Shown: positions 1 through 5,209 of the stretch, piece by piece
Layout: each line of letters starts with the position of its first letter
How positions within the stretch are numbered: the stretch's first letter is position 1
DNA from: Patescibacteria group bacterium
Lineage (GTDB): Bacteria > Patescibacteriota > Microgenomatia > Levybacterales > UBA12049
Length of the DNA: 24,840 nt
NCBI GenBank assembly: GCA_018900295.1
Contig: JAHIGH010000164.1
Location: forward strand, 1-24,840
Direction of reading: 5' to 3'
Program-made: the position numbers and the translations under genes
The notes under the pieces: generated by a model
Told to the model about the DNA's origin: nothing
The model's input: only the letters and a program-made list of their open reading frames with translations
Databases searched by the model: none

Positions 1-424
1 AAAGCTCTTTTTCAACACCTGTGATTTTTTTGTTTATACCAGTGATCTGTTGCTCAACACCTGTGAGTCTATTTTCAACACCTGTGATTTTTTTGTTTAT
101 ACCAGTGATCTGTTGCTCAACACCTGTGAGTCTATTTTCAACACCTGTGAGTCTATTTTCAACACCTGTGAGTCTATTTTCAACACCTGTGAGTCTATTT
201 TCAACACCTGTGAGTCTATTTTCAACACCTGTGATTTTTTTGTTTATACCAGTGATCTGTTGCCCGATACCTGTGATCTGTTTTCGTTGGGCGTCCAGTT
301 CAGCATGTAAAGGATCTACCTCTGCTTTGATATCTTTTTTCAGTTCCAGCCGAAGTTGTTGGTTGTTCTCCTGAAGACGTCTTTGCAAGAGCTGATCTAT
401 TTGAGCAAAATCGCTTTTTGTCAT
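1..424 (-). CDS. Heptad-repeat coiled-coil protein, 3' end cut by window edge
   Basis: The minus strand is open from an ATG at 424 to the window edge, giving 141 residues and no stop. Residues 1-50 are charged and helical (start MTKSDFAQIDQLLQ). From residue 51 the protein is 13 consecutive seven-residue units of the pattern TG[IV]xxx[IL]: TGVENRL six times (five in a row), TGINKKI three times, TGVEQQI twice, TGIGQQI and TGVEKEL once each. Hydrophobic residues at a fixed heptad spacing predict a long parallel coiled coil. A TTGACC at 452-457 and a weak AATTAT at 429-434, 17 bp apart, could be its promoter. The function is not recognised; similar short coiled-coil proteins are common in CPR genomes. 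The two plus-strand reading frames over the repeat are shadows. The start is supported by loss of the coding pattern beyond it. Confidence 0.75.
   Translation of the reverse strand, partial: MTKSDFAQIDQLLQRRLQENNQQLRLELKKDIKAEVDPLHAELDAQRKQITGIGQQITGINKKITGVENRLTGVENRLTGVENRLTGVENRLTGVENRLTGVEQQITGINKKITGVENRLTGVEQQITGINKKITGVEKEL
2..274 (-). repeat. 21-bp tandem repeat encoding coiled-coil heptads
   Basis: Thirteen consecutive 21-bp units, each translating into one heptad of the coiled-coil gene on the minus strand. Five adjacent TGVENRL units are nearly identical at DNA level. A larger period is visible too: the series TGVEQQI, TGINKKI, TGVENRL recurs. The unit length being a multiple of three means copy-number change by slippage would keep the frame. 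Confidence 0.85.
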
Positions 425-467
425 ATGTATAATTATTTATATCTTAATCGCGGTCAAGAATCAAGAT

Positions 468-497
468 GGGTTCTTTTTGGATGATAAACGCGAGATT
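468..497 (+). pseudogene. Flippase 5' fragment A (scrap)
   Basis: About 30 bp match the flippase segment that encodes GF-FWMINAR in the other copies, with three bases fewer in the T-run. There is no start codon or promoter, and the match ends at about 497. It is recognisable only by comparison with the better preserved copies downstream. Confidence 0.55.
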
Positions 498-579
498 GTT
501 TAATGATTTTTTCACCGGAATATAATTTACTCATCAGTTAAAAGAGTAACGCCTCACCGGACATAGTTAGTCAATGTTA

Positions 580-684
580 AAAAATCCCTCCCAGCCTCCC
601 TTTAATAAAGGGAGGGATTCCCCACTTCGCTAAAGCTACGTTAGGGGCAGGCCCTCCTTTTTAAAGGAGGGTAAGGGAGGATTT
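580..684 (+). repeat. Nested palindromic element P1
   Basis: An imperfect inverted repeat whose ends read AAAATCCCTCCC and GGGAGGATTT. Inside are two hairpins, CCTCCCTTT/AAAGGGAGG at about 596-616 and CCCTCCTTT/AAAGGAGGG at about 653-672, with a central core TTCGCTAAAGCTACG. A second, right-truncated copy lies at 5004-5090. Both are followed by a shared tail, TACCCCCAGTGAGCA, here at about 713-727. No ORF is carried, so it resembles a non-autonomous MITE or REP-type element. The interval 425-720 holds nothing else I can support apart from flippase fragment A. Confidence 0.7.
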
Positions 685-720
685 CATTAGGCACGAAATT
701 TTAGGTTAATTGTACCCCCA

Positions 721-1026
721 GTGAGCAGTTACATTTTCTTGAGACCCATAAGATTGTTTTTAGTCGTCAATCGGAATTCTATTTATCTGATGGCTAGTAC
801 AGGTATTATGGCTTTTTTCGGGTTCTTTTTTTGGATGATAAACGCCAGAGTTTATACTTCTGAACAGGTTGGAATAGCTACTGCGTTAATATCTGTCGCA
901 GGACTTATAAGCGGATTAAGCTATTTGTTCATCCACATGGGGCTTATGGGTATTGGTATCAGTTGGATCATAGGACAAGGAGTAACGGCGATGATATATT
1001 TGGTAATTATCAAGAAGCTTTTTTAG
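721..1026 (+). pseudogene. Flippase copy B with large in-frame internal deletion
   Basis: The 101-codon frame from a GTG keeps the first membrane segment of the flippase (RNSIYLMASTGIMAFFGFFF, then WMINARVYTSEQVGIATALI) and then passes, at about residue 65, directly into the flippase C-terminus (LSYLFIHMGLMGIGISWIIG). Compared with the 442-residue intact gene at 8343-9671, about 300 residues from the middle are missing, yet the frame is kept to a normal TAG. A 101-residue remainder with about three membrane segments cannot be a complete MOP-family transporter. The first codons before RNSIYL do not match the other copies, and the GTG lies in the tail of palindromic element P1, so the native start and promoter were lost. 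Confidence 0.7.
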
Positions 1027-1070
1027 TCATTTTGCTTGACTTATCTAGTCAGATATGTGTTAATTTATAT

Positions 1071-1104
1071 GCTCATATAAATATGAGCCACTATTTGATA
1101 CAAT
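1071..1104 (+). promoter_or_regulatory. Palindrome and -10 box before caspase-like operon
   Basis: A perfect 7-bp inverted repeat, GCTCATA-TAAA-TATGAGC (1071-1088), lies just upstream of a TACAAT -10-like box (1099-1104), which ends 9 bp before the ATG at 1114. No good -35 box is visible; the palindrome covers its expected place, so it could be an operator. A TTGACT at 1036-1041 has no convincing partner. Confidence 0.4.
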
Positions 1105-1113
1105 AACTTACTT

Positions 1114-1305
1114 ATGCCGGAAGACAAAAAAATAAGGTTTATAAAAACCTTTTCAAATTTACCGCTAAATGTTAGAAATGAAATAATTTATGTTTTTTCA
1201 GATAAAGGTCCTGTAACATGGAACGTTGCTTATCTTGAGATTTCCAATGATACCTTATTGGGAAAAGAAATACTGGAAAAATTAGATAGCTTAGACATAA
1301 TATGA
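1114..1305 (+). CDS. Small conserved-looking protein, first gene of caspase-like operon
   Basis: A 63-residue acidic/basic soluble protein (start MPEDKKIRFIKTFSNLPLN) with no membrane segment or signal peptide. I do not recognise the family. Its C-terminal half (GPVTWNVAYLEI, then LGKEILEKLDSL) looks like a compact alpha/beta fold. Its TGA at 1303-1305 overlaps the ATG of the next gene at 1302, which points to translational coupling. Because it is coupled to a downstream clan CD protease-like gene, it may be a regulator, adaptor or substrate of that protein; this is inference only. A minus-strand frame covering the same region is a shadow. Confidence 0.65.
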   Translation: MPEDKKIRFIKTFSNLPLNVRNEIIYVFSDKGPVTWNVAYLEISNDTLLGKEILEKLDSLDII

Positions 1306-1547
1306 CCAACGAAGAAAAACAAAAAGAAATTATAGAAATAGTTAAAGCTCGCTTATCCATACTCCCGGCAGATGCTGTGCTGTCGATGGGCTCTTTCGGA
1401 GAATTTAAAAAAGATCAAATTATTAACGAGGTAGAAAACAACACAGATGTAGGGAAAAAAGTAGTAGAAGTGCAAATGGAGTATCTGCAAATGCTTAAAA
1501 AAGGTATATTTTATGGCGAGTCTTCTAGTTACCAGACCACTTTATGA
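1302..1547 (+). CDS. Small hypothetical protein, second gene of caspase-like operon
   Basis: An 81-residue soluble protein (start MTNEEKQKEIIEIVKARLSI) without signal peptide or membrane segment. The family is not recognised. The middle, VLSMGSFGEFKKDQIINEVE, followed by VGKKVVEVQMEYLQMLKKG, looks like a strand-turn-strand and two amphipathic helices. It starts inside the stop of the preceding gene (ATGA overlap) and its last 35 bp overlap the start of the caspase-like gene in another frame, so the three genes are almost certainly co-translated. The final residues (after GIFYGE) lie wholly in the overlap. A role as partner or inhibitor of the protease-like protein is possible but unproven. 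Confidence 0.65.
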   Translation: MTNEEKQKEIIEIVKARLSILPADAVLSMGSFGEFKKDQIINEVENNTDVGKKVVEVQMEYLQMLKKGIFYGESSSYQTTL

Positions 1548-2151
1548 GGGAACTACGCATTATTTATTCTTCTGGAATGAAGCTGTTATAAATTTTGCCA
1601 AAAGTAAATCATATAAAATTCTAGACCTAAAAATAAAAAGGGCTAATAGAAAAAACCTAGAAAGTTACCTAAGAAATAAAAAACCAAACTTAGTACTCTT
1701 AAATGGTCACGGATCGTCCGACTTAATAACGGGACAAGATGATGAAGTAATAATTAAAGTAGGAGAAAATGAAGAATTACTCAAAGGTACTATTGTTTAT
1801 GCTTTATCTTGCAAAACAGGGCAGATACTCGGTCCAAAAAGCATTGACAAAGGAACCATAGCATATATTGGCTATAAGGAAAATTTTAATTTTTGGACAA
1901 ATTCAAGTTACGTATCCAGACCAAATAGTGACCCCAGAGCCAGGTTATTTTTTGAACCTTCAAATCAAATTGGCTTATCTTTATTAAAAGGCCGTAGCGT
2001 ACAAGAAGCATGTCATAAAGCTAAAAATGCGTTTAGGGAAAATGCGACAAAATTAATAGTGACAAATTCCCTTGATCAATTCGTCATACCGGATCTACTC
2101 TGGAATATGGTGCACCTTGCACATTTTGGCGATAACGATGCAGCGATTTAG
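1513..2151 (+). CDS. Caspase-like (clan CD, C25/CHAT-type) cysteine protease domain protein
   Basis: A 212-residue protein with the hallmarks of a clan CD cysteine peptidase: a hydrophobic strand ending in LLNGHG with candidate catalytic His66, then after a second strand VYALSCKTG with candidate Cys100, followed by GTIAYIGYKENF, the typical Gly-rich post-cysteine segment of gingipain (C25) and CHAT domains. A helix-rich C-terminus follows. No signal peptide or membrane segment is present, so it should act in the cytoplasm. AAAGG about seven bases before the ATG supports this start. It is the last gene of a three-gene overlapping operon. Clan CD enzymes in prokaryotes often serve in immunity, programmed death or proteolytic processing; which applies here is unknown. 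Assignment of the dyad is by motif only. Confidence 0.75.
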   Translation: MASLLVTRPLYEGTTHYLFFWNEAVINFAKSKSYKILDLKIKRANRKNLESYLRNKKPNLVLLNGHGSSDLITGQDDEVIIKVGENEELLKGTIVYALSCKTGQILGPKSIDKGTIAYIGYKENFNFWTNSSYVSRPNSDPRARLFFEPSNQIGLSLLKGRSVQEACHKAKNAFRENATKLIVTNSLDQFVIPDLLWNMVHLAHFGDNDAAI

Positions 2152-2194
2152 CACTACGGATGAAAAAGAAAATTTCCTTATAAATCGGATACAA

Positions 2195-2262
2195 GCGCGT
2201 CGTATTTTCATGTTTGGTATAGTACAATAGCTGAAGTGCTTGTGGGGATGATATGATAGATT
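2195..2262 (+). repeat. Repeat R2 copy 1 with extended -10 promoter motif
   Basis: About 65 bp closely match 5921-5992, with a small gap. The shared part includes TTTGGTATAGTACAATAG, which has the extended -10 form TGGTATAGT, and a purine-rich GGGGATGATA that could be a ribosome site and start. It looks like a promoter with the first bases of a lost gene. No coding frame continues from this copy. The interval 2152-2382 otherwise shows only AT-rich TTTTCAATTTT repeats at about 2295-2330. Confidence 0.5.
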
Positions 2263-2382
2263 TTTTTACAAGCGACATGGATAAAAAAACTTAATTTTCA
2301 ATTTTCAATTTTAAATTTTCAATGAAATTACAAATTACAAAATTTAATGCTCTAAAATTTTTGTTTGCTTGCAATGTTTGTT

Positions 2383-2411
2383 TTGACATCCCCAGCTGTT
2401 TTATATATAAT
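2383..2411 (+). promoter_or_regulatory. Consensus promoter of flippase copy C
   Basis: TTGACA (2383-2388), a 17-bp spacer and TATAAT (2406-2411): a perfect sigma-70-type match. The surrounding 70 bp are almost identical to the promoter of the intact flippase gene at 8295-8323, including the upstream TTGCTTGCAATGTTTG, which there belongs to the divergent DUF5678-like gene's promoter. Confidence 0.8.
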
Positions 2412-2430
2412 ATCCTATAGTTATAAATAG

Positions 2431-2516
2431 ATGAGAAAGCAGATAGCGATTCTCTGTATAGGAATTCTATTTATCTGATGGCTAGTACAGGTATTATGGC
2501 TTTTTTCGGGTTTTGG
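2431..2516 (+). pseudogene. Flippase copy C, 5' end with 15-codon leader frame
   Basis: Downstream of a perfect promoter, an ATG at 2431 opens a 15-codon frame (MRKQIAILCIGILFI) that stops at TGA 2476-2478, overlapping the ATG of the flippase frame at 2478 (TGATG). The flippase frame RNSIYLMASTGIMAFFGF runs across this stop in another phase and breaks off at about 2513, where unrelated sequence begins and a stop follows. This is a truncated copy. The leader frame and TGATG overlap are shared with the copies at 6922 and 7775. Confidence 0.7.
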
Positions 2517-2601
2517 GTATAAGCGAATGAAAAAGCCTATGGATGATTATGTAATTGCGGATCATCGGGATTATTTTGAAAAATTTCAAGGTGCTCTTTG
2601 A
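2512..2601 (+). pseudogene. 3' remnant of an unidentified gene
   Basis: Directly after the break in flippase copy C, a frame reads GYKRMKKPMDDYVIADHRDY and then FEKFQGAL before TGA. The charged, helical ending plus a terminator right behind it suggest the true C-terminus of some gene whose front was lost in the fusion. I do not recognise the family. Confidence 0.35.
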
Positions 2602-2611
2602 GAGCTTTTTT
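2593..2611 (+). terminator. Rho-independent terminator
   Basis: GCTCT, a TTG loop, AGAGC and then six T residues form a short hairpin with a U-tract. It begins inside the stop region of the 3' remnant at 2512-2601. From 2612 to 2780 I see no gene or clear element. Confidence 0.55.
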
Positions 2612-2783
2612 GAATTAAAAGTAATCTTAATTTTTCCGCCGTTAATGAGTATTGCCATGTAAAGCTTCATAGAGCCACAAAATCCTCAAAAAAGTATAGT
2701 CCACTTTTTCGATTAACCACAGCCCTCTGTTCAGTCAGATTTTGAATTAGACTAGACTCTTGTGAGCATTAGTTCGCAAATGC

Positions 2784-2792
2784 TGGTATAAT
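2784..2792 (+). promoter_or_regulatory. Extended -10 promoter of AbiEii-type pair
   Basis: TGGTATAAT is a perfect extended -10 motif; no good -35 lies at standard spacing. It ends 6 bp before the ATG at 2799, so the transcript should begin at or next to the start codon. Confidence 0.65.
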
Positions 2793-2798
2793 AGTGGT

Positions 2799-3002
2799 AT
2801 GTATAATTGGAATACGAATATTACGGAATTAAAGAAAAATCCTGAAAGTTATGCTATTTGGAAATTGGAGCAATTAATTAATTTCGGTCTTGATGGAGAA
2901 AGGATAGAAAAAAGAGAGTTGGTAAAATATTGGGATAAAATACATATAGATTCACAAAAAAGAAAAGTATTGGCGTTCTGGTTATGGCAAAAACAGTCTT
3001 GA
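2799..3002 (+). CDS. Putative antitoxin-position protein upstream of AbiEii-like gene
   Basis: A 67-residue soluble protein (start MYNWNTNITELKKNPESYAI) rich in Trp, Lys and Glu, without a membrane segment. It ends in FWLWQKQS. Its 3' end overlaps the nucleotidyltransferase gene by 19 bp in another frame, the layout expected of a toxin-antitoxin pair whose first gene is the antitoxin or a required partner. It is too short for an AbiEi-type winged-helix antitoxin. I believe small proteins of this kind often precede AbiEii-like genes in CPR genomes, but I cannot name the family with certainty. The start fits the leaderless promoter 6 bp upstream. Confidence 0.7.
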   Translation: MYNWNTNITELKKNPESYAIWKLEQLINFGLDGERIEKRELVKYWDKIHIDSQKRKVLAFWLWQKQS

Positions 3003-3643
3003 CCCAAAGGCAAAAACTTCTTCTTACGCTCTTATCTCAAGAGAAAGGTGTTGTAGATCATTTTTATCTGTCCGGCGGCACCGCTCTTGCAGAGTATTAT
3101 CTTCACCATAGGTATTCCGAGGATTTGGATTTTTTTTCATTTGAGGAAATTGATCCGATGGCGGTACAAGTAATTTTTAAGAAGTTGCAAAAAAAAGCAT
3201 CATATAAATCTATTGATTTTCAGCAGAGTTTTAATAGAAATCTGTTTTTTATTCATTTTGATAACGAAGTAATAAAAACAGAATTTACTTATTATCCTTT
3301 TGTTCAATTGGAAAAGCAAAAGATAGAGGATGGTTTGAAAATAGATAGCTTGATGGATATAGCAGTTAATAAGGTTTTTACAATTTATCAGAATCCGAGA
3401 AGCAGGGATTTTATTGACCTATATCTTATTATTAAAAGCAAGAATTTTGTTTTTCGTGATCTTCGTCAAAAGGCAAGAATGAAATTTGATACGCATATTG
3501 ATCCGTTACAAATGGCGCAGAAGTTGTTATTAGCGCAGGAGGTACGCGATTTTCCGCGTATGGTTATGCCACTTGCGCCGCAGGAGTGGATACAATTTTG
3601 GATGGATGAGGCTGGAAAATTAAAAAAAGAAGTTTTGGTTTAG
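2984..3643 (+). CDS. AbiEii/AbiGii-type nucleotidyltransferase toxin
   Basis: A 219-residue protein with the signature of the AbiEii nucleotidyltransferase family: YLSGGTALAEYYLHHR (about residues 28-43), then YSEDLDFFSF with the metal-binding D47 and D49 region, and the later RDFIDLYLII (about 139-148) typical of the family's C-terminal part. Known members (AbiEii, MenT) transfer nucleotides to tRNA acceptor ends or other targets and halt growth; activity here is inferred. It overlaps the 67-residue upstream gene by 19 bp, so translation is probably coupled. Length agrees with the shorter family members. A palindromic element begins exactly at its TAG stop, which may also terminate transcription. 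Confidence 0.8.
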   Translation: MAKTVLTQRQKLLLTLLSQEKGVVDHFYLSGGTALAEYYLHHRYSEDLDFFSFEEIDPMAVQVIFKKLQKKASYKSIDFQQSFNRNLFFIHFDNEVIKTEFTYYPFVQLEKQKIEDGLKIDSLMDIAVNKVFTIYQNPRSRDFIDLYLIIKSKNFVFRDLRQKARMKFDTHIDPLQMAQKLLLAQEVRDFPRMVMPLAPQEWIQFWMDEAGKLKKEVLV

Positions 3644-3774
3644 TTAACTCACTCACCTTACGCAAAATATTATTGTTCGAGCGCAGGTTGCCTGAGGCGA
3701 CCGGAGTCGAGAACTTCTCGATGCCCCCGCTGAGCGGGGTTACTCGAAGAATAAACTGCGTAACATGAGTTAAC
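3643..3774 (+). repeat. Inverted-repeat element with 9-bp termini
   Basis: GTTAACTCA at 3643-3651 is mirrored by TGAGTTAAC at 3766-3774, and TTACGCA at 3658-3664 by TGCGTAA at 3757-3763. Inside are GC-rich hairpins, including CCCCGCTGAGCGGGG at about 3725-3739. It starts at the last base of the AbiEii-like stop codon. No ORF is carried; the minus-strand frame over it is a shadow. Confidence 0.65.
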
Positions 3775-3790
3775 TCATTGTTACGCATCA

Positions 3791-3982
3791 TTGTCATTCC
3801 CGCGACTTTGTCCTTCCGAAGCCTTGTGCGAAGGAGGAAGGGGGGCGACCCCATGCGACCCTTCGAGGAAGGTAGTCCTCTTGTAGGAAAATGGGTAGCA
3901 CCCTTGTGGCGAATCCAGAGGGGTAACCTTAAAGATTAATATACAAAGAGTTGGATTCCTGGTTTGCCTCCAGGAATGACAA
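3791..3982 (+). repeat. Inverted-repeat element with TTGTCATTCC termini
   Basis: A perfect 10-bp terminal inverted repeat: TTGTCATTCC (3791-3800) and GGAATGACAA (3973-3982). A strong hairpin, ATTCCTGG/CCAGGAAT, lies at the right end (about 3954-3976). The content is noncoding and GC-richer than the genes around it. It looks like a small mobile or amplified palindromic element, next to but distinct from the one at 3643-3774. Confidence 0.6.
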
Positions 3983-3994
3983 GAAGTTATTGGA

Positions 3995-4262
3995 TTATAT
4001 AAATATTTCTTCAGGTTTTTGATTGTACCAACTTATGTTATCTCCCGATACTTTTCCAGTAATATTTCCTTTGATCCAAAAAAGGTCCGACAGGTCCCTG
4101 CAGCTGGGAATATAACTGTAAAGCGTCATTTATGATAGCCGCTTGAGCATTTTCAGACATATAATCCTGTCCGTAAGTGAAATTTAGTTGGGTTGTTTCG
4201 TGAGTTGTTCCGGGTCCGCCTGTTGGTGCACCGTATTCAGTAATCTAAATTTGTTATTGCTC
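3995..4262 (-). pseudogene. 3' remnant of a glycoside hydrolase gene
   Basis: Reading leftward from 4262, the frame gives NKF, a TAG, then ITEYGAPTGGPGTTH, YGQDYMSENAQAAIINDALQ, LYSQLQGPVGPF; after a one-base shift in a run of six T it continues FWIKGNITGK to a TAA at 3995-3997. This matches the C-terminal third of (beta/alpha)8 glycoside hydrolases of the GH5/GH39 type, where TE(Y/F)G carries the nucleophile Glu and a QA...A..Y...GPFFW block follows. The TAG stands where such proteins usually have Trp (TGG). With a nonsense codon, a frameshift and no N-terminus this is a decayed gene. The family call is from motif memory. Confidence 0.5.
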
Positions 4263-4328
4263 ATCATTTCCGGTATTTGGAGAGAGGGTGCGAGGTTGAT
4301 TCAGGCGGAGGGTGGCGATCAGTAGCGG

Positions 4329-4709
4329 TCATTCGAGTTGGCGTAGTCTTTTTTCGTGATCGTCAACTCTAACCTGAAGTTCCCTGGCGTGGTGTGCTCC
4401 AACAGTATTTTCGTCTCTCAAATCATCAACAATTCCCACAAATTTATCTAATGTATTCTGGAGCTTGTCTAATTTTACGTCAAGTTTTTTATTATCTGTT
4501 TTAAGCTCTTGCATGTCCTCTTCCAGATTCTCTACTTTTTCTTCTACCCTCAGAATTTCTCCACGGATTGACTTAGATTCTGTTTTTAATTCTGATCTTA
4601 GATTTTTGATATCCTTTTTTGTTTCGGTTCTGAGTTCCAGAATATCCTTTTTTGTTTCGGTTCTGAGTTCCAGAATATCCTTTTTTGTTGCCGGCGCGTT
4701 GATGTCCAT
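4329..4709 (-). CDS. Coiled-coil protein with 11-residue repeats
   Basis: A 126-residue, highly charged protein. Residues 8-40 hold three copies of an 11-residue unit, TKKDILELRTE (the third diverged to TKKDIKNLRSE), encoded by 33-bp DNA repeats at about 4600-4690. The rest is a continuous Leu/Val/Ile heptad pattern (VEEKVENLEEDMQELK, LDKLQNTLDKFVGIV), predicting a long coiled coil, and it ends with RLRQLE. Eleven-residue periodicity is typical of right-handed or nearly straight coiled coils. The function is not recognised. The start fits an extended -10 promoter seven bases upstream. It differs in sequence from the coiled-coil gene at the left edge, but has the same general design. Plus-strand frames over it are shadows. 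Confidence 0.75.
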   Translation of the reverse strand: MDINAPATKKDILELRTETKKDILELRTETKKDIKNLRSELKTESKSIRGEILRVEEKVENLEEDMQELKTDNKKLDVKLDKLQNTLDKFVGIVDDLRDENTVGAHHARELQVRVDDHEKRLRQLE

Positions 4710-4716
4710 AAAAGAC

Positions 4717-4747
4717 AGTATATCATCCCGTATTGCCCAATCGTCAA
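4717..4747 (-). promoter_or_regulatory. Promoter of coiled-coil gene
   Basis: On the minus strand TTGACG (4742-4747) and an extended -10, TGATATACT (hexamer at 4717-4722), are 19 bp apart, a long spacer compensated by the TGN motif. The -10 ends 7 bp before the ATG at 4709, which predicts a leaderless mRNA. Confidence 0.55.
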
Positions 4748-4768
4748 TAGATCAAATGCTATCAATTT

Positions 4769-4912
4769 TTACCACAAAAACATTACTTTACTTATTTGAT
4801 TCTCAAACCGGATCACGCGGAGGGCGGAGTTGATCATCTCTTTTTTAACCCCGGCCTGCTTGAGTATCGGAATCGCTTTTGTTTTTATTTCTTCGAGAGT
4901 TGGTTGTTGCAT
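4769..4912 (-). pseudogene. Truncated MntA-type nucleotidyltransferase
   Basis: From an ATG at 4912 the frame reads MQQPTLEEIKTKAIPILKQA, GVKKE, then diverges and stops at TAA 4769-4771. The first 24 residues align with the intact MntA at 5566-5856 (EQTILEQIKQKASPILKAAG). The copy breaks just before the place of the GS...DxD catalytic motif, so it cannot be active. Its promoter-like TGCTATACC at 4920-4928 matches the TGCTATACT of the intact gene at the same distance from the ATG. Confidence 0.65.
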
Positions 4913-4949
4913 ATGAGCTGGTATAGCATAATTGAATTAGAGGCGGCGA

Positions 4950-5012
4950 TTATTTTAAGATCACGTTCATCATTTTTCTGTTAAATTCTATAGTAAACGT
5001 GTCAAAAAATCC
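4950..5012 (-). pseudogene. C-terminal remnant of retropepsin-like protease gene (copy 1)
   Basis: Reading leftward from 5012, the frame gives GFFDTFTIEFNRKMMNVILK and a TAA at 4950-4952. This aligns residue by residue with the ending of the longer remnant at 7885-8055 (GFFDTFTIEFKRKAMCVVLK). The gene's front is replaced by the palindromic element at 5004-5120. It is a dead fragment. Confidence 0.65.
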
Positions 5013-5120
5013 CTCCTAGCCTCCCTTTAGCAAAGGGAGGAATTCCCCACTTCGCTAAAGCTACGTTAGGGGCAGGCCCTCCTTTTTTTTAAATTAATAG
5101 TACCCCCAGTGAGCACTTAC
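5004..5120 (+). repeat. Nested palindromic element P2 (right-truncated copy of P1)
   Basis: Positions 5004-5090 match P1 (580-684), including the CCTCCCTTT/AAAGGGAGG hairpin and the core TTCGCTAAAGCTACG, but lack the right terminal inverted repeat. The tail TACCCCCAGTGAGCA then recurs at about 5101-5115, as it does after P1. It has cut off a protease remnant on its left and directly abuts a flippase-type promoter on its right. Confidence 0.7.
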
Positions 5121-5125
5121 TTGTT

Positions 5126-5154
5126 TTGACATCCTCAGCTGTTTTATATATAAT
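5126..5154 (+). promoter_or_regulatory. Flippase-type promoter D without its gene
   Basis: TTGACA (5126-5131), 17 bp, TATAAT (5149-5154), with the same flanks as the promoters at 2383 and 8295 through CCCTATAGTTATAA. Downstream sequence diverges after about 5170 and no flippase frame follows, so this is a lone promoter remnant. It points toward the 3' end of the HepT-like gene and could produce antisense RNA across it. Confidence 0.65.
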
Positions 5155-5209
5155 ACCCTATAGTTATAATAAAGATTAAGAAGTGTGCTTATGTGGGCAA
5201 TCGGTGGAT

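Noticed and set aside
2..274. CRISPR array
   Set aside because: The repeats are directly adjacent 21-bp units without spacers and are coding.
21..374. Plus-strand open frames of 117 and 86 codons over the left-edge repeat
   Set aside because: They are low-complexity translations of the 21-bp repeat; the minus strand gives a coherent coiled-coil protein with an ATG and continuous heptads.
3564..3854. Minus-strand frame of 96 codons
   Set aside because: It lies across a palindromic element and the AbiEii-like gene end; no family resemblance.
4465..4984. Plus-strand frames of 122 and 62 codons
   Set aside because: Shadows of the coiled-coil gene, the truncated MntA and the protease remnant, all read on the minus strand.
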